33,960 nt of DNA from an uncultured Alphaproteobacteria bacterium. GTDB taxonomy: Bacteria > Pseudomonadota > Alphaproteobacteria > RF32 > CAG-239. The stretch is taken from positions 1 to 33,960 of the forward strand of contig CAMAJR010000008.1 in NCBI GenBank assembly GCA_945835885.1. The letters run 5' to 3'. Position numbers and translations under genes: made by a program. A model generated the notes under the pieces. It worked only from the letters and a program-made list of their open reading frames with translations, did no database searches and had not been told where the DNA came from. Below, piece by piece: positions 14,449-24,823 of the stretch (positions are counted from its first letter, which is position 1; the number at the start of each line of letters is the position of its first letter).

Positions 14449-15033
14449 ATGGAAATATTACAAAAAGTTTTTGAAATGTATGTCGGTGGTTTTCGTAAAT
14501 TTGCGGATTTTAAGAGCCGTAGCGGAAAGTTTGAGTTTTGGAGTTTTGCGTTGCTGAATACCGTTGTTTCGCATATTTTCGGATTTGTCGGAAAGCTTAA
14601 TTTAGTGCTGACGTTGCTCGCTGTTGTCTATGGATTTGCCGTTTTGGTTCCGCTTGCGGCAATGTTTGTGCGTCGGGTCAGAGATACGGGACATTCGCCG
14701 TATTGGGTTGTCGGTGCTTTCAGCGGCGCTATATATCCGTTGGTGCAGCAATTTTTGCCTTTCCCGTTCCTTGTTAGCGGCGTGCTGAATTTGATGTGCT
14801 TCTTGGCATTGATATATGTTTTGATTTTGACAGTATGTCCGAGTGCCAAAAAAAATAAATACGGGTCGCCACCTGCAGAAAATAAGCAAGAAATCATCGT
14901 AGCCAATATTTTTGTCATAATTTTCTTTGCTCTGATGGTGTGGCAAACCGCGACCGTCGTGCGCACGGGAACGGTGCTGACAGATACGGATAAACCGGCA
15001 AATTTGCAAGTGTTGCACCATACCACTCGATAG
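14449..15033 (+). CDS. DUF805-family membrane protein
   Basis: 194 residues; starts 6 nt after comEC and is probably the last gene of the lpxI operon. The DUF805 pattern is visible: FADFKSRSGKFEFWSF near the N-terminus (compare R-x-x-R-x-E-F-W), VRRVRDTGHSPYW (about 74-86, the family's RRLHDTGxSGWW block) and a tail with KKNKYGSPP. About four membrane segments. Family function is unknown. Confidence 0.85.
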   Translation: MEILQKVFEMYVGGFRKFADFKSRSGKFEFWSFALLNTVVSHIFGFVGKLNLVLTLLAVVYGFAVLVPLAAMFVRRVRDTGHSPYWVVGAFSGAIYPLVQQFLPFPFLVSGVLNLMCFLALIYVLILTVCPSAKKNKYGSPPAENKQEIIVANIFVIIFFALMVWQTATVVRTGTVLTDTDKPANLQVLHHTTR

Positions 15034-15300
15034 AATAAAAACATTCTATTTAACAAAATTGTTGAAAAAGCAAGCACGTCTTTTTGAATGCAGCGTCAGC
15101 AAAATGAAGAATCTCCTTAGACGCTATGCAATTACCGCAAAGTGGTTATATTGCTGCTTTATTGTCCCGAGGCCGCACGGCGAGAGAGGAGATACTCACG
15201 TCGGCATCCGCCTCCTCAGGATAACACTCAAGTTCTTTGGGCTTTTTTCAACAAATTCGTTTCATAGAGAGAATAAAAATTATACGAATTTAAAAAATAT
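15034..15300. other. Non-coding stretch between the DUF805 gene and the giant orphan gene
   Basis: No gene supported. A plus-strand open frame at 15059-15304 crosses the repeat copy at 15160-15229 and is not protein-like. The stretch holds that repeat and leads into the promoter at 15301. Confidence 0.6.
15160..15229. repeat. Diverged copy of the dispersed palindromic repeat
   Basis: The right arm TCACGTCGGCATCCGCCTCC continuing into TCAGGATAACA matches the right arm of the copy at 5099-5210 (TCACGTCGCTACGCTCCTCA then GCATGACA), and the left arm starting TTGTCCCGAGG is its imperfect complement. More decayed than the first copy. Confidence 0.6.
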
Positions 15301-15328
15301 TTGACAAAATTAAAAAAAGTGCTATGCT
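15301..15328 (+). promoter_or_regulatory. Promoter of the giant orphan gene
   Basis: TTGACA (15301-15306), 16-nt spacer, TATGCT (15323-15328). The mRNA leader is short and contains an AAGGAGA ribosome-binding site at 15349-15355, one of the best in the window. Confidence 0.75.
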
Positions 15329-15361
15329 AAAAATATAGTATTATATTCAAGGAGAACGACT

Positions 15362-18300
15362 ATGGCTGTTTACAATAATTTTTCCGATGTTAAAGATAAT
15401 GCCGATTTTTTAGCTTTTATTCAAAAAGAATTCGGAATTGCAAACCTGTCGCAAATTGCAGACTATGAGCAAATTGCGCTTTTGATGAGTTTTAAGAGTA
15501 GCATTGATGATTTAAGCGATGCGGATAAGGAATTTTTGGAAGAAATCCAAAATGCTAATAACAAAGAAGATATGGAAGCATTGAAAGGTGCCGAATTCGG
15601 CACAACACGCAGTTTTGAGCAGCTTACTCCGGCTCAGCAGACTTATATTTCCGTAAAGAATTTTGACGCCAAAGAAAATGGTGTTTCCCTTGAACAAATC
15701 AGAGATGATTTGCTAAAAAGAGAGCAGGCTACTATGCGTGAACAGGATGAATTGGCGAACTATAACAGTGATTTATTGTATAAAGATTTCGACGCCTTGA
15801 TTGCCGAAAGCGAAGGGCGTGTGACAAATCAGCATTCGGAAGAAGTTGTGCCCTTGATTCAGAATTTTTTGAAGAAAAAAGACGCCTATTTGAAAGCACA
15901 TCCGGAAGACAGAGACGAGGTTAACAAATATATTGATACGGCATTGTTCCGCAAAGAAGACGACAATCAATTCAGCGTGTCGGAATATATTCGCACAGCT
16001 TATACTCAGGAAGATGATGCGTTCACGGCGTGGATGAGAGGAGATGACGGCAATACCGATAAGGAAAAACCGGCGGAAACCAATACCGGAAATTCGGATA
16101 ACAACGACAATACGGGCGGCCCGGTTCCGCCATTGACGGTCGGTGTTCTTGAAGGGCAGGATAATACTAATGATAAAGGCCCGCAAAATGTTACGCCGGG
16201 CGGAAACGATAACGGCGGTAACGATAACAATGATAAAAAGCAGGAAATGGAAGAATTTGATGCGCGCGAATTTCAAGATAATTCGGATAAAAACGAGGCA
16301 CGTTTCGACCGTTTGAAATATGATATTTTGAATGAAATGGGCCAAATCAAAAATCCGCTTTCTGCTGAAGATTTGCAAGACCAAACAAAAGTTTTTGAAG
16401 CGGAACAAAACGCACTTGCATCATTATCGGAAAAAGATACCGAACAATTTAATGCCTCTTTTGCCTATGAAGTCGTGAAGGCAGCGGATAACGAACAAAT
16501 GCTCGCTTCGGTTCCGCCATCTGTTTTGACGCAGGTGTATAAATATTATGGCGAAGAAATAGGCAAAGAAACAGATGAAACCAAGAAAAACGAATTAACG
16601 AATCGCCGAGATGTCATCGCCAAACGAATAGATCGTTTGACCGATGAATATTATACCGGCGTCAGAAATATTGTCCGCGATAACTTTAATTTTGATGACA
16701 ATGTCAATATCGCAGACGTATATGATGGTTATAAAGAAATGGTGGAAGTCCGTCGTCCGGACGTTGAGGCGCCTCAGCAAGCCAAAATTGATGATGTTAA
16801 CAAAAAGTTGGATTTGGATATTGCTGATTATGATAAAGACCGTGGCATTGCGGATATTACCAAAGACAATATCGATGCGGTGCGTGCTAATCATCGCGAT
16901 TTGACCAAACGTTTTGAAAATATCGGCTTAGATGACGAAACAATGCGGTTTATGAATAATGTTCGCTTTTATGATGAAGGCGGCCAGCCGATTCCGCAGT
17001 TTGTTAATCCGCAAACGGGGCAAGATGCATTGGATTGGCAATCCGGTTTTGAAATAAAATCGGACAGCCAGTTACAAACAATGGTGGATTTTGCCCGTAA
17101 TAACACGATTATCGAAAATATGGCGTCTGATGTTAAGAGCTTGTCAGACGATGATTTACAAAAAGCTTTTCAAGACAGGTTGAAAGTTCAGGCGTTTGCT
17201 TGGGCAACGGCTGAAGAAGTTACTAAAAACGCTATAATTGAGCCGGACAGATTTATTGATGACAAATATTTAGAAGATTTTAAAGCGCGTATGACCGATC
17301 CGAATCGTCCGTTAAAAATGTCGGCAGAAGGATTTAAGGCCGCAACACAACTTTCGGTTAATGATACAATGGGTATTATCGGGCGTATTGCCGGTAAAGA
17401 CCATATCGATAATCCGAAAGATGCTTTGCTTAAGAGAATGTATGCGCCGATTGAAAAGTATGATGCCCGCAAGGGAACGCGCTTTAATGAAAAAGAAGAA
17501 TATAACGTCAACTGGTTTAAGACAGCGGCTTGGACCTTTGGCGCAAGTTTAGGGCAAAAATTGGCAACATACGGTGCAACACTCGGATGCGTTAAGGCCG
17601 CCAGTGCGTTGGGTTTGACGACTCTTTCTACCGGTGCGGCAATGACTAAATATTTGCCGATGGCCGCAGGCGTAACCTCTATGGCTATGGCCGGTGTCGG
17701 TGCTTATATGAACTGGAAAAATTATAAGAAAGAAGCCAAAGCAAACGGGCAAAAGCCGAAAGTCGGCGAATTTTTAACCAAGCAACCGTATGCAACAACC
17801 AATATTGCATCAACACTCGGATTTACCGCCGGTGCTTGTTTGATGACGGGAAATGTTGCGGCAGCGGCAGCATTAGGTGCCGGATGTTTGGCTGTTGCCG
17901 GTTATGGCACATATAAAGATGCACGAAAGCACGGATTAAATAAAAAGCAAGCATTGTGGCAGTCGCTGAAAAAAGTATCGGCAATCGCTGTCGGCGGCGG
18001 GCTCGGAAGTTATGTCGGTTCAATGCTCGGCGTTACACCGGCATACTCAGAAAAAGGCGAAGGCACTCCGGGGCATCGTGAAGACGGTCCGACCACGCAT
18101 AACTATGCCGGAAATGAGCACGAACACGCAACAAATCGCTTAGATGACCCGCGCTACAGCGAATTTTTGGAGCGTTTTCATGTGGCACCTGATTTGCAGG
18201 ATTCTTCTGACCCGAACAGCGTGTCTTCAGATGCAGTAACAAATTTGCGCGCCGCAATTACGCAAGCAATCGGCGATGACAAACAATTTTATACAGATAC

Positions 18301-19657
18301 CGCCGAGCCTGGACAAGCCGCGCACTATGTTCCGAATACCGATGTTTTGGGTTATAAATTTGAGCAGTTGGCTTATTTGGCTCCAAATCCTGATGCGCCG
18401 ATTAATCCGGATTATGCAGCCAACGTTTTGCATGTTCCGGAAGGAACAACCGTCGGTGAATATTTATCTATGAAAACACCAGATGGTCAAGATATGAACT
18501 ATATGGATGCCTTAAAAGAGATTGTATCCACCGGTAAATCTTCCAATCCGGAAGGATTGGCAGCGATGCTGTCCAAAATCGAAAATGTTGTCGGTATGCA
18601 GATTGATGACAATGTTAATGATGCCGGCAAAATTACTTTGTTCGGCACCGGTCCGGAAGCTCATCCGGTTCAATCGTTCAATGAAAATGCCGATGCCGGC
18701 TATGATTTAGGCAAGCATACGCATTGGGTGCCGGGAAAAGAGGGACAGGATATTATGCACGGTGGTGATAAATTGTTCGGTCTCGGTTATTGGGAACCGG
18801 TTAAAGGGTTGTTCGGCGGTATGAGAAAACGCATTGGCTCGGTAGCCGACAGAGTTGTCAGCGTCTTTAAGCCAAAACCGCCGGTAGATAAAACACCGCC
18901 GAAAAAACCGTATATTCCGCCAAAAGTTACAATTAAAATTCCGGAAGAACGGAAATACCTTGATGAAGAATATTGGATGATTCACGGTTACAATCCGGCG
19001 GAAAGAAAAGTCAAAGGCGAAGACGGAAAAGATAAAATAATAAAGGTTAATCCGATGCTTGACCCGGGGTATAAGGCGTATGTTGCCAATGCCGATAAAG
19101 AACGGATGGCCGCCGGCGGCAAGCCGTGGAAAGAGTTTTTGTTAGAACGTCGGGCAAAAATGGACGGCATTATTGAGGCTCAAACCGCGTCATATCTCGG
19201 CGGACATAATGCCAGATTGAATGCTGATATTTTAGACCCGGTCGGGCATAAACAGGTTATGCAAAAACAAGCCGAACTCAAAGCAGAGGGCAAAAAACCG
19301 ATGACAAAAGATGAAGTCGATAGGGCAATTAAATGGCCGTCCTCGCAAGAGCTGACCGATAATTATAAGGAGCATCGTCCGACTTCAAAACTCTGTAAAA
19401 TTATCCGTGATGCATTTTGGCGTAAGGATAACGGGGTTGATGTTAAAGACCCAAAACAGCGTTCAACCGTGGAAATGGACGGTAAAATGGTTGAAGGCAA
19501 TAAAAAAGTATTCAGCTTTAATGAGTTTATGAAATCGGCGGAGGATACTTTGGTCAGAACCACCAAAGAAACGGAACGTGATGTGACAAAAGCACCGCCT
19601 CGGCGCACGCTTGATGAAATAGGTAAAATGCATCGCACCAAGCAATCGCAACATTAA
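15362..19657 (+). CDS. Giant orphan protein with central Gly/Ala-rich hydrophobic region
   Basis: 1431 residues, no signal peptide, family not recognised. Layout seen: acidic helical N-terminal part (1-225); low-complexity Asn/Asp/Gly linker (about 226-290, repeats of [11 protein letters not shown] type); acidic helical region (290-700); a block of several Gly/Ala/Thr-rich hydrophobic segments (about 716-890) separated by Lys-rich turns such as [17 protein letters not shown] and [16 protein letters not shown]; a soluble part with a His-rich patch ([14 protein letters not shown], about 905-920); a Pro/Lys-rich linker (about 1170-1195); and a basic C-terminal region. The hydrophobic block could insert into a membrane. 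It has its own strong promoter, ribosome-binding site and terminator, so it is monocistronic. Codon use matches the neighbours, which speaks against recent transfer. A surface, effector or structural role is possible but unproven. Confidence 0.85.
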   Translation: MAVYNNFSDVKDNADFLAFIQKEFGIANLSQIADYEQIALLMSFKSSIDDLSDADKEFLEEIQNANNKEDMEALKGAEFGTTRSFEQLTPAQQTYISVKNFDAKENGVSLEQIRDDLLKREQATMREQDELANYNSDLLYKDFDALIAESEGRVTNQHSEEVVPLIQNFLKKKDAYLKAHPEDRDEVNKYIDTALFRKEDDNQFSVSEYIRTAYTQEDDAFTAWMRGDDGNTDKEKPAETNTGNSDNNDNTGGPVPPLTVGVLEGQDNTNDKGPQNVTPGGNDNGGNDNNDKKQEMEEFDAREFQDNSDKNEARFDRLKYDILNEMGQIKNPLSAEDLQDQTKVFEAEQNALASLSEKDTEQFNASFAYEVVKAADNEQMLASVPPSVLTQVYKYYGEEIGKETDETKKNELTNRRDVIAKRIDRLTDEYYTGVRNIVRDNFNFDDNVNIADVYDGYKEMVEVRRPDVEAPQQAKIDDVNKKLDLDIADYDKDRGIADITKDNIDAVRANHRDLTKRFENIGLDDETMRFMNNVRFYDEGGQPIPQFVNPQTGQDALDWQSGFEIKSDSQLQTMVDFARNNTIIENMASDVKSLSDDDLQKAFQDRLKVQAFAWATAEEVTKNAIIEPDRFIDDKYLEDFKARMTDPNRPLKMSAEGFKAATQLSVNDTMGIIGRIAGKDHIDNPKDALLKRMYAPIEKYDARKGTRFNEKEEYNVNWFKTAAWTFGASLGQKLATYGATLGCVKAASALGLTTLSTGAAMTKYLPMAAGVTSMAMAGVGAYMNWKNYKKEAKANGQKPKVGEFLTKQPYATTNIASTLGFTAGACLMTGNVAAAAALGAGCLAVAGYGTYKDARKHGLNKKQALWQSLKKVSAIAVGGGLGSYVGSMLGVTPAYSEKGEGTPGHREDGPTTHNYAGNEHEHATNRLDDPRYSEFLERFHVAPDLQDSSDPNSVSSDAVTNLRAAITQAIGDDKQFYTDTAEPGQAAHYVPNTDVLGYKFEQLAYLAPNPDAPINPDYAANVLHVPEGTTVGEYLSMKTPDGQDMNYMDALKEIVSTGKSSNPEGLAAMLSKIENVVGMQIDDNVNDAGKITLFGTGPEAHPVQSFNENADAGYDLGKHTHWVPGKEGQDIMHGGDKLFGLGYWEPVKGLFGGMRKRIGSVADRVVSVFKPKPPVDKTPPKKPYIPPKVTIKIPEERKYLDEEYWMIHGYNPAERKVKGEDGKDKIIKVNPMLDPGYKAYVANADKERMAAGGKPWKEFLLERRAKMDGIIEAQTASYLGGHNARLNADILDPVGHKQVMQKQAELKAEGKKPMTKDEVDRAIKWPSSQELTDNYKEHRPTSKLCKIIRDAFWRKDNGVDVKDPKQRSTVEMDGKMVEGNKKVFSFNEFMKSAEDTLVRTTKETERDVTKAPPRRTLDEIGKMHRTKQSQH

Positions 19658-19677
19658 AGTTATTTGTTCAAAACTCA

Positions 19678-19709
19678 ATCCCCGCCGATGGTATGTCGGT
19701 GGGGATTTT
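19678..19709 (+). terminator. Terminator of the giant orphan gene
   Basis: ATCCCCGCCGA / TCGGTGGGGAT stem with one G-U pair and a short loop, followed by TTTT, 21 nt after the stop codon. Confidence 0.8.
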
Positions 19710-19761
19710 GTTATGCCGTAATGTTTTTTTGCATTATTTGCTAAAAATTTTTGCGTGCACT

Positions 19762-19790
19762 CTTGCAGTGCAAAAAATGACTCCCTATAT
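19762..19790 (+). promoter_or_regulatory. Heat-shock (sigma32/RpoH) promoter of dnaK
   Basis: CTTGCAG (19762-19768), 14-nt spacer, CCCTATAT (19783-19790). This fits the RpoH consensus CTTGAAA / CCCCATNT, with the same spacer as the htpG promoter. The predicted leader is about 30 nt and holds the ribosome-binding site. Confidence 0.8.
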
Positions 19791-19827
19791 ACACTTTCAG
19801 AAAGAAAAAAAAGGAGGATTTATTAAA

Positions 19828-21735
19828 ATGAGTAATAAAGTTATCGGCATTGATTTGGGAACAACCAACTCTTGCTTTGCGGTTATGGAAGGCAAAGATG
19901 CCAAAGTTTTGGAAAATTCTGAAGGTGCAAGAACAACACCGTCTATGGTTGCGTTCACCGATACAGAACGTTTGGTCGGATATCCGGCAAAACGTCAGGC
20001 AGTGACCAATCCGGAAAACACATTGTTTGCGATTAAGCGTTTAATCGGCCGTCGCTATGATTCGGCGGAAGTCAGAAAGTTTAAAGAACATTCACCGTTC
20101 AAAATCGTTTCCGGTGACAACGGTGATGCTTGGGTAGAAGCCAAAGGGCAGAAATACGCACCATCACAGATTTCGGCATTTGTTTTGCAAAAAATTAAAG
20201 AATACGCCGAAAGTTATTTGGGTGAAACTATTGATAAGGCCGTGATTACGGTTCCGGCTTATTTTAACGATTCACAGCGTCAGGCAACAAAAGATGCCGG
20301 TAAAATTGCCGGTTTGGAAGTCTTGCGCATTATCAATGAGCCGACGGCGGCTGCGCTTGCTTACGGTATGGATAAAAAAGCGTCCGGAACAATCGTTGTT
20401 TATGACTTGGGCGGCGGCACGTTCGATGTTTCCATTTTGGAAATCGGCGACGGCGTGTTTGAAGTTAAGTCCACCAACGGTGATACGTTCTTGGGCGGTG
20501 AAGACTTCGACCAACGTATTGTGAACTATTTGGCCGACGAGTTCAAAAAAGAGCAGGGCATTGATTTGCGTTCTGACCGCTTGGCTTTGCAACGCTTGAA
20601 AGAAGCGGCCGAAAAAGCAAAAATTGAGCTTTCTTCGACTACCCAAACCGAAGTCAATTTGCCGTTTATTACGGCTGACAGCACCGGCGCTAAACACTTA
20701 AATGTTAAGCTGACGCGTGCAAAACTCGAATCTTTGGTCGAAGATTTGATTGAAAAAACGGCAGAGCCGTGCAAAAAAGCGCTTGCCGATGCCGGTTTGA
20801 AGGCAAGTGACATCAGCGAAGTTATTTTGGTCGGCGGTATGACGCGTATGCCGAAAGTTCAAGAAAAAGTTAAGGAAATTTTCGGTAAAGAACCGCACAA
20901 GGGTGTAAATCCGGATGAAGTTGTGGCTGTCGGTGCATCTATTCAAGGCGGTGTGCTGATGGGCGATGTGAAAGACGTGTTGCTTTTGGATGTAACGCCG
21001 CTGTCACTCGGTATTGAAACTTTGGGCGGTGTGTTCACACGTTTGATTGACCGCAATACCACGATTCCTACGCGTAAATCTCAAGTATTCTCAACGGCAG
21101 AAGACGGACAAACCGCAGTTACGATTCGTGTGTTCCAAGGCGAACGCGAAATTGCCGCACACAATAAATTGCTCGGACAATTCGATTTGGTCGGTATTCC
21201 ACCTTCTCCGCGCGGTATGCCGCAAATTGAAGTAACGTTTGATATTGATGCCAACGGTATCGTCAATGTTTCGGCAAAAGATAAGGCCACCAACAAAGAG
21301 CAAGCCATTCGTATTCAGGCATCGGGCGGTTTGAGTGATGACGAAATCAACAAAATGGTAAAAGATGCCGAAGCCAATGCTGAAGCCGATAAACAGCGCA
21401 AAGAATTGGTAGAGGCCAAAAATCACGCCGAGGGCTTGGTTCACGAAGTTGAGAAAAATCTTAAAGAATACGGTGACAAGATTTCTTCATCCGATAAAGA
21501 TGCAATTAACAAGGCCGTTGAAGAAACTAAGGCCGCGATGGAAAAAGAAAATCTTGAGGACTTGAAGTCAAAGACCGATGCTTTGATGCAAGCGTCGATG
21601 AAACTCGGCGAAGCGATGTATAAATCGCAACAAACTCAAGGCGCTTCCGGTGCTGCACAAGGCGCTGAAGCAGGTTCTTCATCCGAAAACAAAGATGATG
21701 GTGTGGTAGACGCCGACTTCGAAGAAGTAAAATAA
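19828..21735 (+). CDS. dnaK: Chaperone DnaK (Hsp70)
   Basis: 635 residues from the ATG at 19828, preceded by AAAAGGAGG. The frame is open to 19693 but that part spans the promoter and terminator. DnaK folds proteins in an ATP-driven cycle with DnaJ and GrpE and typically also restrains RpoH. Seen: phosphate-binding [10 protein letters not shown] (about 6-15), [20 protein letters not shown], the adenosine-site [12 protein letters not shown], the [10 protein letters not shown] motif, the linker-end [15 protein letters not shown] at about 385-400, the beta-sandwich substrate domain, and the [13 protein letters not shown] end typical of the family. dnaJ does not follow it, unlike in many alphaproteobacteria. 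Confidence 0.97.
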   Translation: MSNKVIGIDLGTTNSCFAVMEGKDAKVLENSEGARTTPSMVAFTDTERLVGYPAKRQAVTNPENTLFAIKRLIGRRYDSAEVRKFKEHSPFKIVSGDNGDAWVEAKGQKYAPSQISAFVLQKIKEYAESYLGETIDKAVITVPAYFNDSQRQATKDAGKIAGLEVLRIINEPTAAALAYGMDKKASGTIVVYDLGGGTFDVSILEIGDGVFEVKSTNGDTFLGGEDFDQRIVNYLADEFKKEQGIDLRSDRLALQRLKEAAEKAKIELSSTTQTEVNLPFITADSTGAKHLNVKLTRAKLESLVEDLIEKTAEPCKKALADAGLKASDISEVILVGGMTRMPKVQEKVKEIFGKEPHKGVNPDEVVAVGASIQGGVLMGDVKDVLLLDVTPLSLGIETLGGVFTRLIDRNTTIPTRKSQVFSTAEDGQTAVTIRVFQGEREIAAHNKLLGQFDLVGIPPSPRGMPQIEVTFDIDANGIVNVSAKDKATNKEQAIRIQASGGLSDDEINKMVKDAEANAEADKQRKELVEAKNHAEGLVHEVEKNLKEYGDKISSSDKDAINKAVEETKAAMEKENLEDLKSKTDALMQASMKLGEAMYKSQQTQGASGAAQGAEAGSSSENKDDGVVDADFEEVK

Positions 21736-21759
21736 AACTCGGATAATGATCATCTACTT

Positions 21760-21812
21760 GTAAGCGGGTTGGCTTATGGACCTTTTGTCGTCCACTGCGC
21801 CAACCCGCTTAC
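21760..21812 (+). terminator. Long hairpin at the 3' end of dnaK
   Basis: A perfect 14-bp stem, GTAAGCGGGTTGGC (21760-21773) with GCCAACCCGCTTAC (21799-21812), with an inner GGAC / GTCC pairing in the loop. No T tract follows, so it is a stabiliser or a factor-dependent stop rather than a classical intrinsic terminator. Confidence 0.6.
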
Positions 21813-22089
21813 TGCGTATCTGACTCATTCTACGAGTTTTCTTCGGGAGTATATTTTCGTACACTTCGCGAGAAACCTTTTTTCTATATGACTAATTATC
21901 CGCGATTTTTGAGTTTGACACTATGCCAATCCGCTTATTTCGTGTCTGACGCATCTCCGAGTTTTCTTCGGGAGTATATTTTCGTACACTTCGCGAGAAA
22001 CCTTTTTTCTATATGACTAATTATCCGCGATTTTTGAGTCTGACATTGCGCCAATCCGCTTACTTCGTGTCTGACGCATATCCGAGTTC
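21799..22089. repeat. 125-bp tandem repeat array downstream of dnaK
   Basis: Two full 125-bp units (21834-21958 and 21959-22083) differ at only about six positions. A partial unit end lies before them (21799-21833) and the first bases of a third follow (22084-22089). Each unit contains GAGTTTTCTTCGGGAGTATA, ACTTCGCGAGAAACC and a degenerate copy of the dnaK hairpin arm (GCCAATCCGCTTA at 21925-21937 and 22050-22062). No open frame, spacers or CRISPR-like alternation are seen. This and the hairpin fill the space between dnaK and the next gene. Confidence 0.9.
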
Positions 22090-22114
22090 GATATTTTACA
22101 ATATTTCTTCATAT

Positions 22115-22148
22115 AAAAAACCGTCGGGTATAAAACTCGACGGTTTTT
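22115..22148 (-). terminator. Terminator of the glycine-zipper lipoprotein gene
   Basis: AAAAACCGTCG / CGACGGTTTTT inverted repeat right after the minus-strand stop at 22169; T tract on both strands. Confidence 0.85.
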
Positions 22149-22168
22149 GTGACGGGATAGCCGTCTTA

Positions 22169-22624
22169 TCAGTAATACGGAATAATTCTCGAGGTTGCGC
22201 CGTTGAGCAACATACATCTCTGACCGGCAGACAAGAGTGTATCCGTGCCCTGCGTAACGCTGTAAATCTGACCGCTGTCTGTGCGCACCACATATTCATA
22301 ACCGCTTTGGCTCATCATCGAATCTTGGGCCAAATTGCCTAAAAGCATACCGGCTGCCGCACCGCCGATGGCGCCCAATGTATGTGAACTGCGTCCGTGA
22401 CCGATGGTTGAACCGGCTACGCCGCCGGCAACACCGCCGAGTATTGTGCCTGCAGAATTATCGTTGCTGTTGACATTGACCTGACGAACAGACATTACCG
22501 TGCACGGAAAACCGTTGGTTGCCTGACGAACCGAGCCGTAGTCATAGTCGTTGCTACCGATGCGCGGCGCACAAGCGACGATTGCCAACATCACGGGAAC
22601 GGCGAATAATATTGTTTTTTTCAT
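22169..22624 (-). CDS. Glycine-zipper outer-membrane lipoprotein (SlyB / 17-kDa antigen-like)
   Basis: 151 residues. Lipoprotein signal with lipobox AIVAC, Cys18 being the lipidated residue. The middle (about 58-100) is a glycine zipper, with G-x-x-x-G spacing (ILGGVAGGVAGSTIGHG, LGAIGGAAAGMLLG), as in SlyB/PcP and the rickettsial 17-kDa surface antigen. The C-terminal part (YEYVVRTDSGQIYSVTQG, then GQRCMLLNG) resembles the small beta-domain that closes SlyB-like proteins. Anchoring to the outer membrane is inferred from the family. AGGAGA precedes the ATG. Divergent from asnS. Confidence 0.85.
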   Translation of the reverse strand: MKKTILFAVPVMLAIVACAPRIGSNDYDYGSVRQATNGFPCTVMSVRQVNVNSNDNSAGTILGGVAGGVAGSTIGHGRSSHTLGAIGGAAAGMLLGNLAQDSMMSQSGYEYVVRTDSGQIYSVTQGTDTLLSAGQRCMLLNGATSRIIPYY

Positions 22625-22653
22625 TGCGTATCTCCTAAAAGTTAACTATATAC

Positions 22654-22682
22654 ATAATTAGCCATAACATTTTGATTGTCAA
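22654..22682 (-). promoter_or_regulatory. Promoter of the SlyB-like lipoprotein gene
   Basis: Minus strand TTGACA (22682-22677), 17-nt spacer, AATTAT (22659-22654). Confidence 0.6.
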
Positions 22683-22685
22683 GAC

Positions 22686-22714
22686 TGGACAAATATATAT
22701 CAATGTTATATAGT
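22686..22714 (+). promoter_or_regulatory. Promoter of the asnS-rpoH operon
   Basis: TGGACA (22686-22691), 17-nt spacer, TATAGT (22709-22714). It lies back to back with the divergent lipoprotein promoter, only 3 nt separating the two -35 boxes, so the two may compete for polymerase. Confidence 0.6.
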
Positions 22715-22754
22715 GTATAAAATTGAAATTCTTAATAATTAGACAGAGGGAAAA

Positions 22755-24143
22755 ATGTTAAAAAGAACTAAAATTAAACAATTATTGGCATCAGAACAAA
22801 CTATCGCCGAAGTGTTGGTAAAAGGTTGGGTTAAAACAAAGCGTGACTCCAAAGACTTTTCGTTTATCGAAGTTAATGACGGTTCGTGTTTGAAAAACAT
22901 TCAGGTTATCGCCAATAATACCCTCAATAATTATGAAGAAATCAAAAAACTGACGACCGGCTCATCGGTGGCGGTTAAAGGTGCGCTTGTCGAATCTGCC
23001 GGCGGCAAACAAAAATATGAAATTAAGGCCGAAAATATCGAAATTTACGGTTTTGCACCGGATGATTATCCGTTGCAGAAAAAAGGTATGAGTGATGAAT
23101 TTTTGCGCACAGTGGCTCATTTACGTCCGCGCACAAACAAATACGGTGCGGCCTTTAGAGTGCGCTCTCGGCTTTCTTACGCCATTCATCGTTTTTTTCA
23201 AGAGCGCGGTTTTGCGTATGTGCATACACCGTTGATTACGGCCTCAGACTGCGAGGGTGCCGGTGAAATGTTTCAGGTTACGACGCTTGATTTGAAAAAT
23301 CCGCCGCTGTTGCCAAACGGAGAGGTTGATTATGGTAAAGACTTTTTCGGTAAAGAAGCGCGTTTGACGGTTTCGGGTCAGCTCAACGGCGAAATGTATG
23401 CCTGCGCTTTGGGTGATATTTACACCTTTGGGCCGACATTTCGTGCCGAAAATTCCAATACACCGCGCCATGCTGCCGAATTTTGGATGATTGAACCGGA
23501 AATGGCATTTGCCGACCTCAATGATGATATGGATTTGGCCGAAGATATGGTGCGCTATTTGGTTAAGGATATTATGGAAAATTGCGCCGATGATTTGGAT
23601 TTGTTTGAAAAATTCATTGACCCGACCTTAAAGCAAACATTGAACAATATCGTTGAGAACGGCTTTGCCCGCATTACTTATACCGAGGCCATCGAGATTA
23701 TGAAAAAATCGGGCAAAAAGTTTGAGTATACACCGGAATATGGAATTGATTTGCAAACCGAACACGAGCGCTATTTGGCGGAAGAACACTTTAAGCGTCC
23801 GGTAATCGTGCGCGATTATCCGCAAGAAATCAAGGCATTTTATATGCGCCTGAACGATGACGGTAAAACGGTAGCGGCAATGGACGTTTTGGTGCCGAGA
23901 ATCGGTGAGCTTATCGGCGGTTCGCAGCGTGAAGACCGCTATGATGTGTTGGTGCAAAAAATCAAAGATTTGGGTATGGATATCAAAAATTATGAGTGGT
24001 ATCTTGACTCGCGTAAATACGGAACCGTGCCACACGCCGGTTTTGGTTTGGGCTTTGAACGTATGATGATGTTGGTGACGGGAATTACCAATATTCGTGA
24101 TACCATCCCGTTCCCGCGCACGCCTAAATCCGTGGCTTTTTAA
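22755..24143 (+). CDS. asnS: Asparaginyl-tRNA synthetase
   Basis: 462 residues; class IIb synthetase that charges tRNA-Asn. The N-terminal OB-fold (about 17-105) carries [23 protein letters not shown]. Catalytic domain: motif 2 with [20 protein letters not shown] (about 225-244) and motif 3 with [11 protein letters not shown] (about 429-439) followed by [11 protein letters not shown]. The [11 protein letters not shown] form and the C-terminal PFPRTPKS are AsnRS- rather than AspRS-like. First gene of a close series with the exported unknown (9 nt), rpoH and prmC. Confidence 0.96.
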   Translation: MLKRTKIKQLLASEQTIAEVLVKGWVKTKRDSKDFSFIEVNDGSCLKNIQVIANNTLNNYEEIKKLTTGSSVAVKGALVESAGGKQKYEIKAENIEIYGFAPDDYPLQKKGMSDEFLRTVAHLRPRTNKYGAAFRVRSRLSYAIHRFFQERGFAYVHTPLITASDCEGAGEMFQVTTLDLKNPPLLPNGEVDYGKDFFGKEARLTVSGQLNGEMYACALGDIYTFGPTFRAENSNTPRHAAEFWMIEPEMAFADLNDDMDLAEDMVRYLVKDIMENCADDLDLFEKFIDPTLKQTLNNIVENGFARITYTEAIEIMKKSGKKFEYTPEYGIDLQTEHERYLAEEHFKRPVIVRDYPQEIKAFYMRLNDDGKTVAAMDVLVPRIGELIGGSQREDRYDVLVQKIKDLGMDIKNYEWYLDSRKYGTVPHAGFGLGFERMMMLVTGITNIRDTIPFPRTPKSVAF

Positions 24144-24152
24144 GGAGAAAAA

Positions 24153-24818
24153 ATGAAAAGTTTTTTGGGGCTTTTGTTTTTCGGAACTTTTCTTGTTACA
24201 ACACCGTCAGCGGCTCAAGAGGCAGAAGTTTCAACACCGGAAGATGCTGTTGCGATTGAAAATTTAGTGCAATACGATGATGACAAACCGTTGTATGTTC
24301 CGGCTATTCAAGAATTAACGCCGGAAGAAGATGATTTGTATGACGGCGGCGAAATTAAGCCGTTGCGCGGCACTTTATCCCAAACCGAAAAAATGCAAAA
24401 AGGCGGTGGTTTTGAAGACGATGATGAGCCACGTTTGCCGGAATTGCTCTGTTCTGATGAAAAATTGCGTCAGCAGGTCGGTAGGTTTGTTTATGATTTT
24501 GTGAATAAACAACCGAAACGAACAGTGCCGGGCAGACGATCACAAGTTTTGCTTATTAAAAATATGAATGCTTTTCAAGAAATCAAAGATACGGATTTAA
24601 AAAAAAATTTTGAAGCGTCGGCCGCTTTAATGTATTTGCGTATGAACGAAAATCGTGAGATATACAAAATCTGTGTCAGCAAAGATAATGATAATAAAAA
24701 TTATCGGAATTTGAACATTATCATATATCCGTTTTTGAACTTCTATAAAGTTGTGGTGACAAATTTGATTTCTGCACCGGAAAATATGGATGATGCGACG
24801 TTTATTTATAATTGGTAG
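24153..24818 (+). CDS. Exported protein of unknown function
   Basis: 221 residues. Signal peptide 1-21 with a hydrophobic core and an SAA-Q type cleavage site; no lipobox. After it comes an acidic, Pro-containing stretch (about 22-90), then a compact alpha/beta domain with one Cys near the start (LLCSDEKLRQQVGRFVYDF) and one later (IYKICVSKD), which could form a disulphide in the periplasm. No family recognised. Starts 9 nt after asnS with a good AAGGAGA site and stops 5 nt before rpoH, so it is co-expressed with rpoH; a role linking envelope state and heat shock would be speculation. Confidence 0.8.
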   Translation: MKSFLGLLFFGTFLVTTPSAAQEAEVSTPEDAVAIENLVQYDDDKPLYVPAIQELTPEEDDLYDGGEIKPLRGTLSQTEKMQKGGGFEDDDEPRLPELLCSDEKLRQQVGRFVYDFVNKQPKRTVPGRRSQVLLIKNMNAFQEIKDTDLKKNFEASAALMYLRMNENREIYKICVSKDNDNKNYRNLNIIIYPFLNFYKVVVTNLISAPENMDDATFIYNW

Positions 24819-24823
24819 AAAAA

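Noticed and set aside
14449..15077. Minus-strand frames opposite the DUF805 gene
   Set aside because: Shadow frames; the plus-strand protein carries the DUF805 pattern and follows comEC by 6 nt.
15059..15304. Plus-strand 81-codon frame before the giant gene
   Set aside because: It runs through the decayed palindromic repeat and the promoter region.
21834..22083. CRISPR array
   Set aside because: Units are 125 bp and contiguous, with no unique spacers and no cas genes.
22013..22342. Plus-strand 109-codon frame
   Set aside because: It crosses the tandem repeat, a terminator and the opposite-strand lipoprotein gene.
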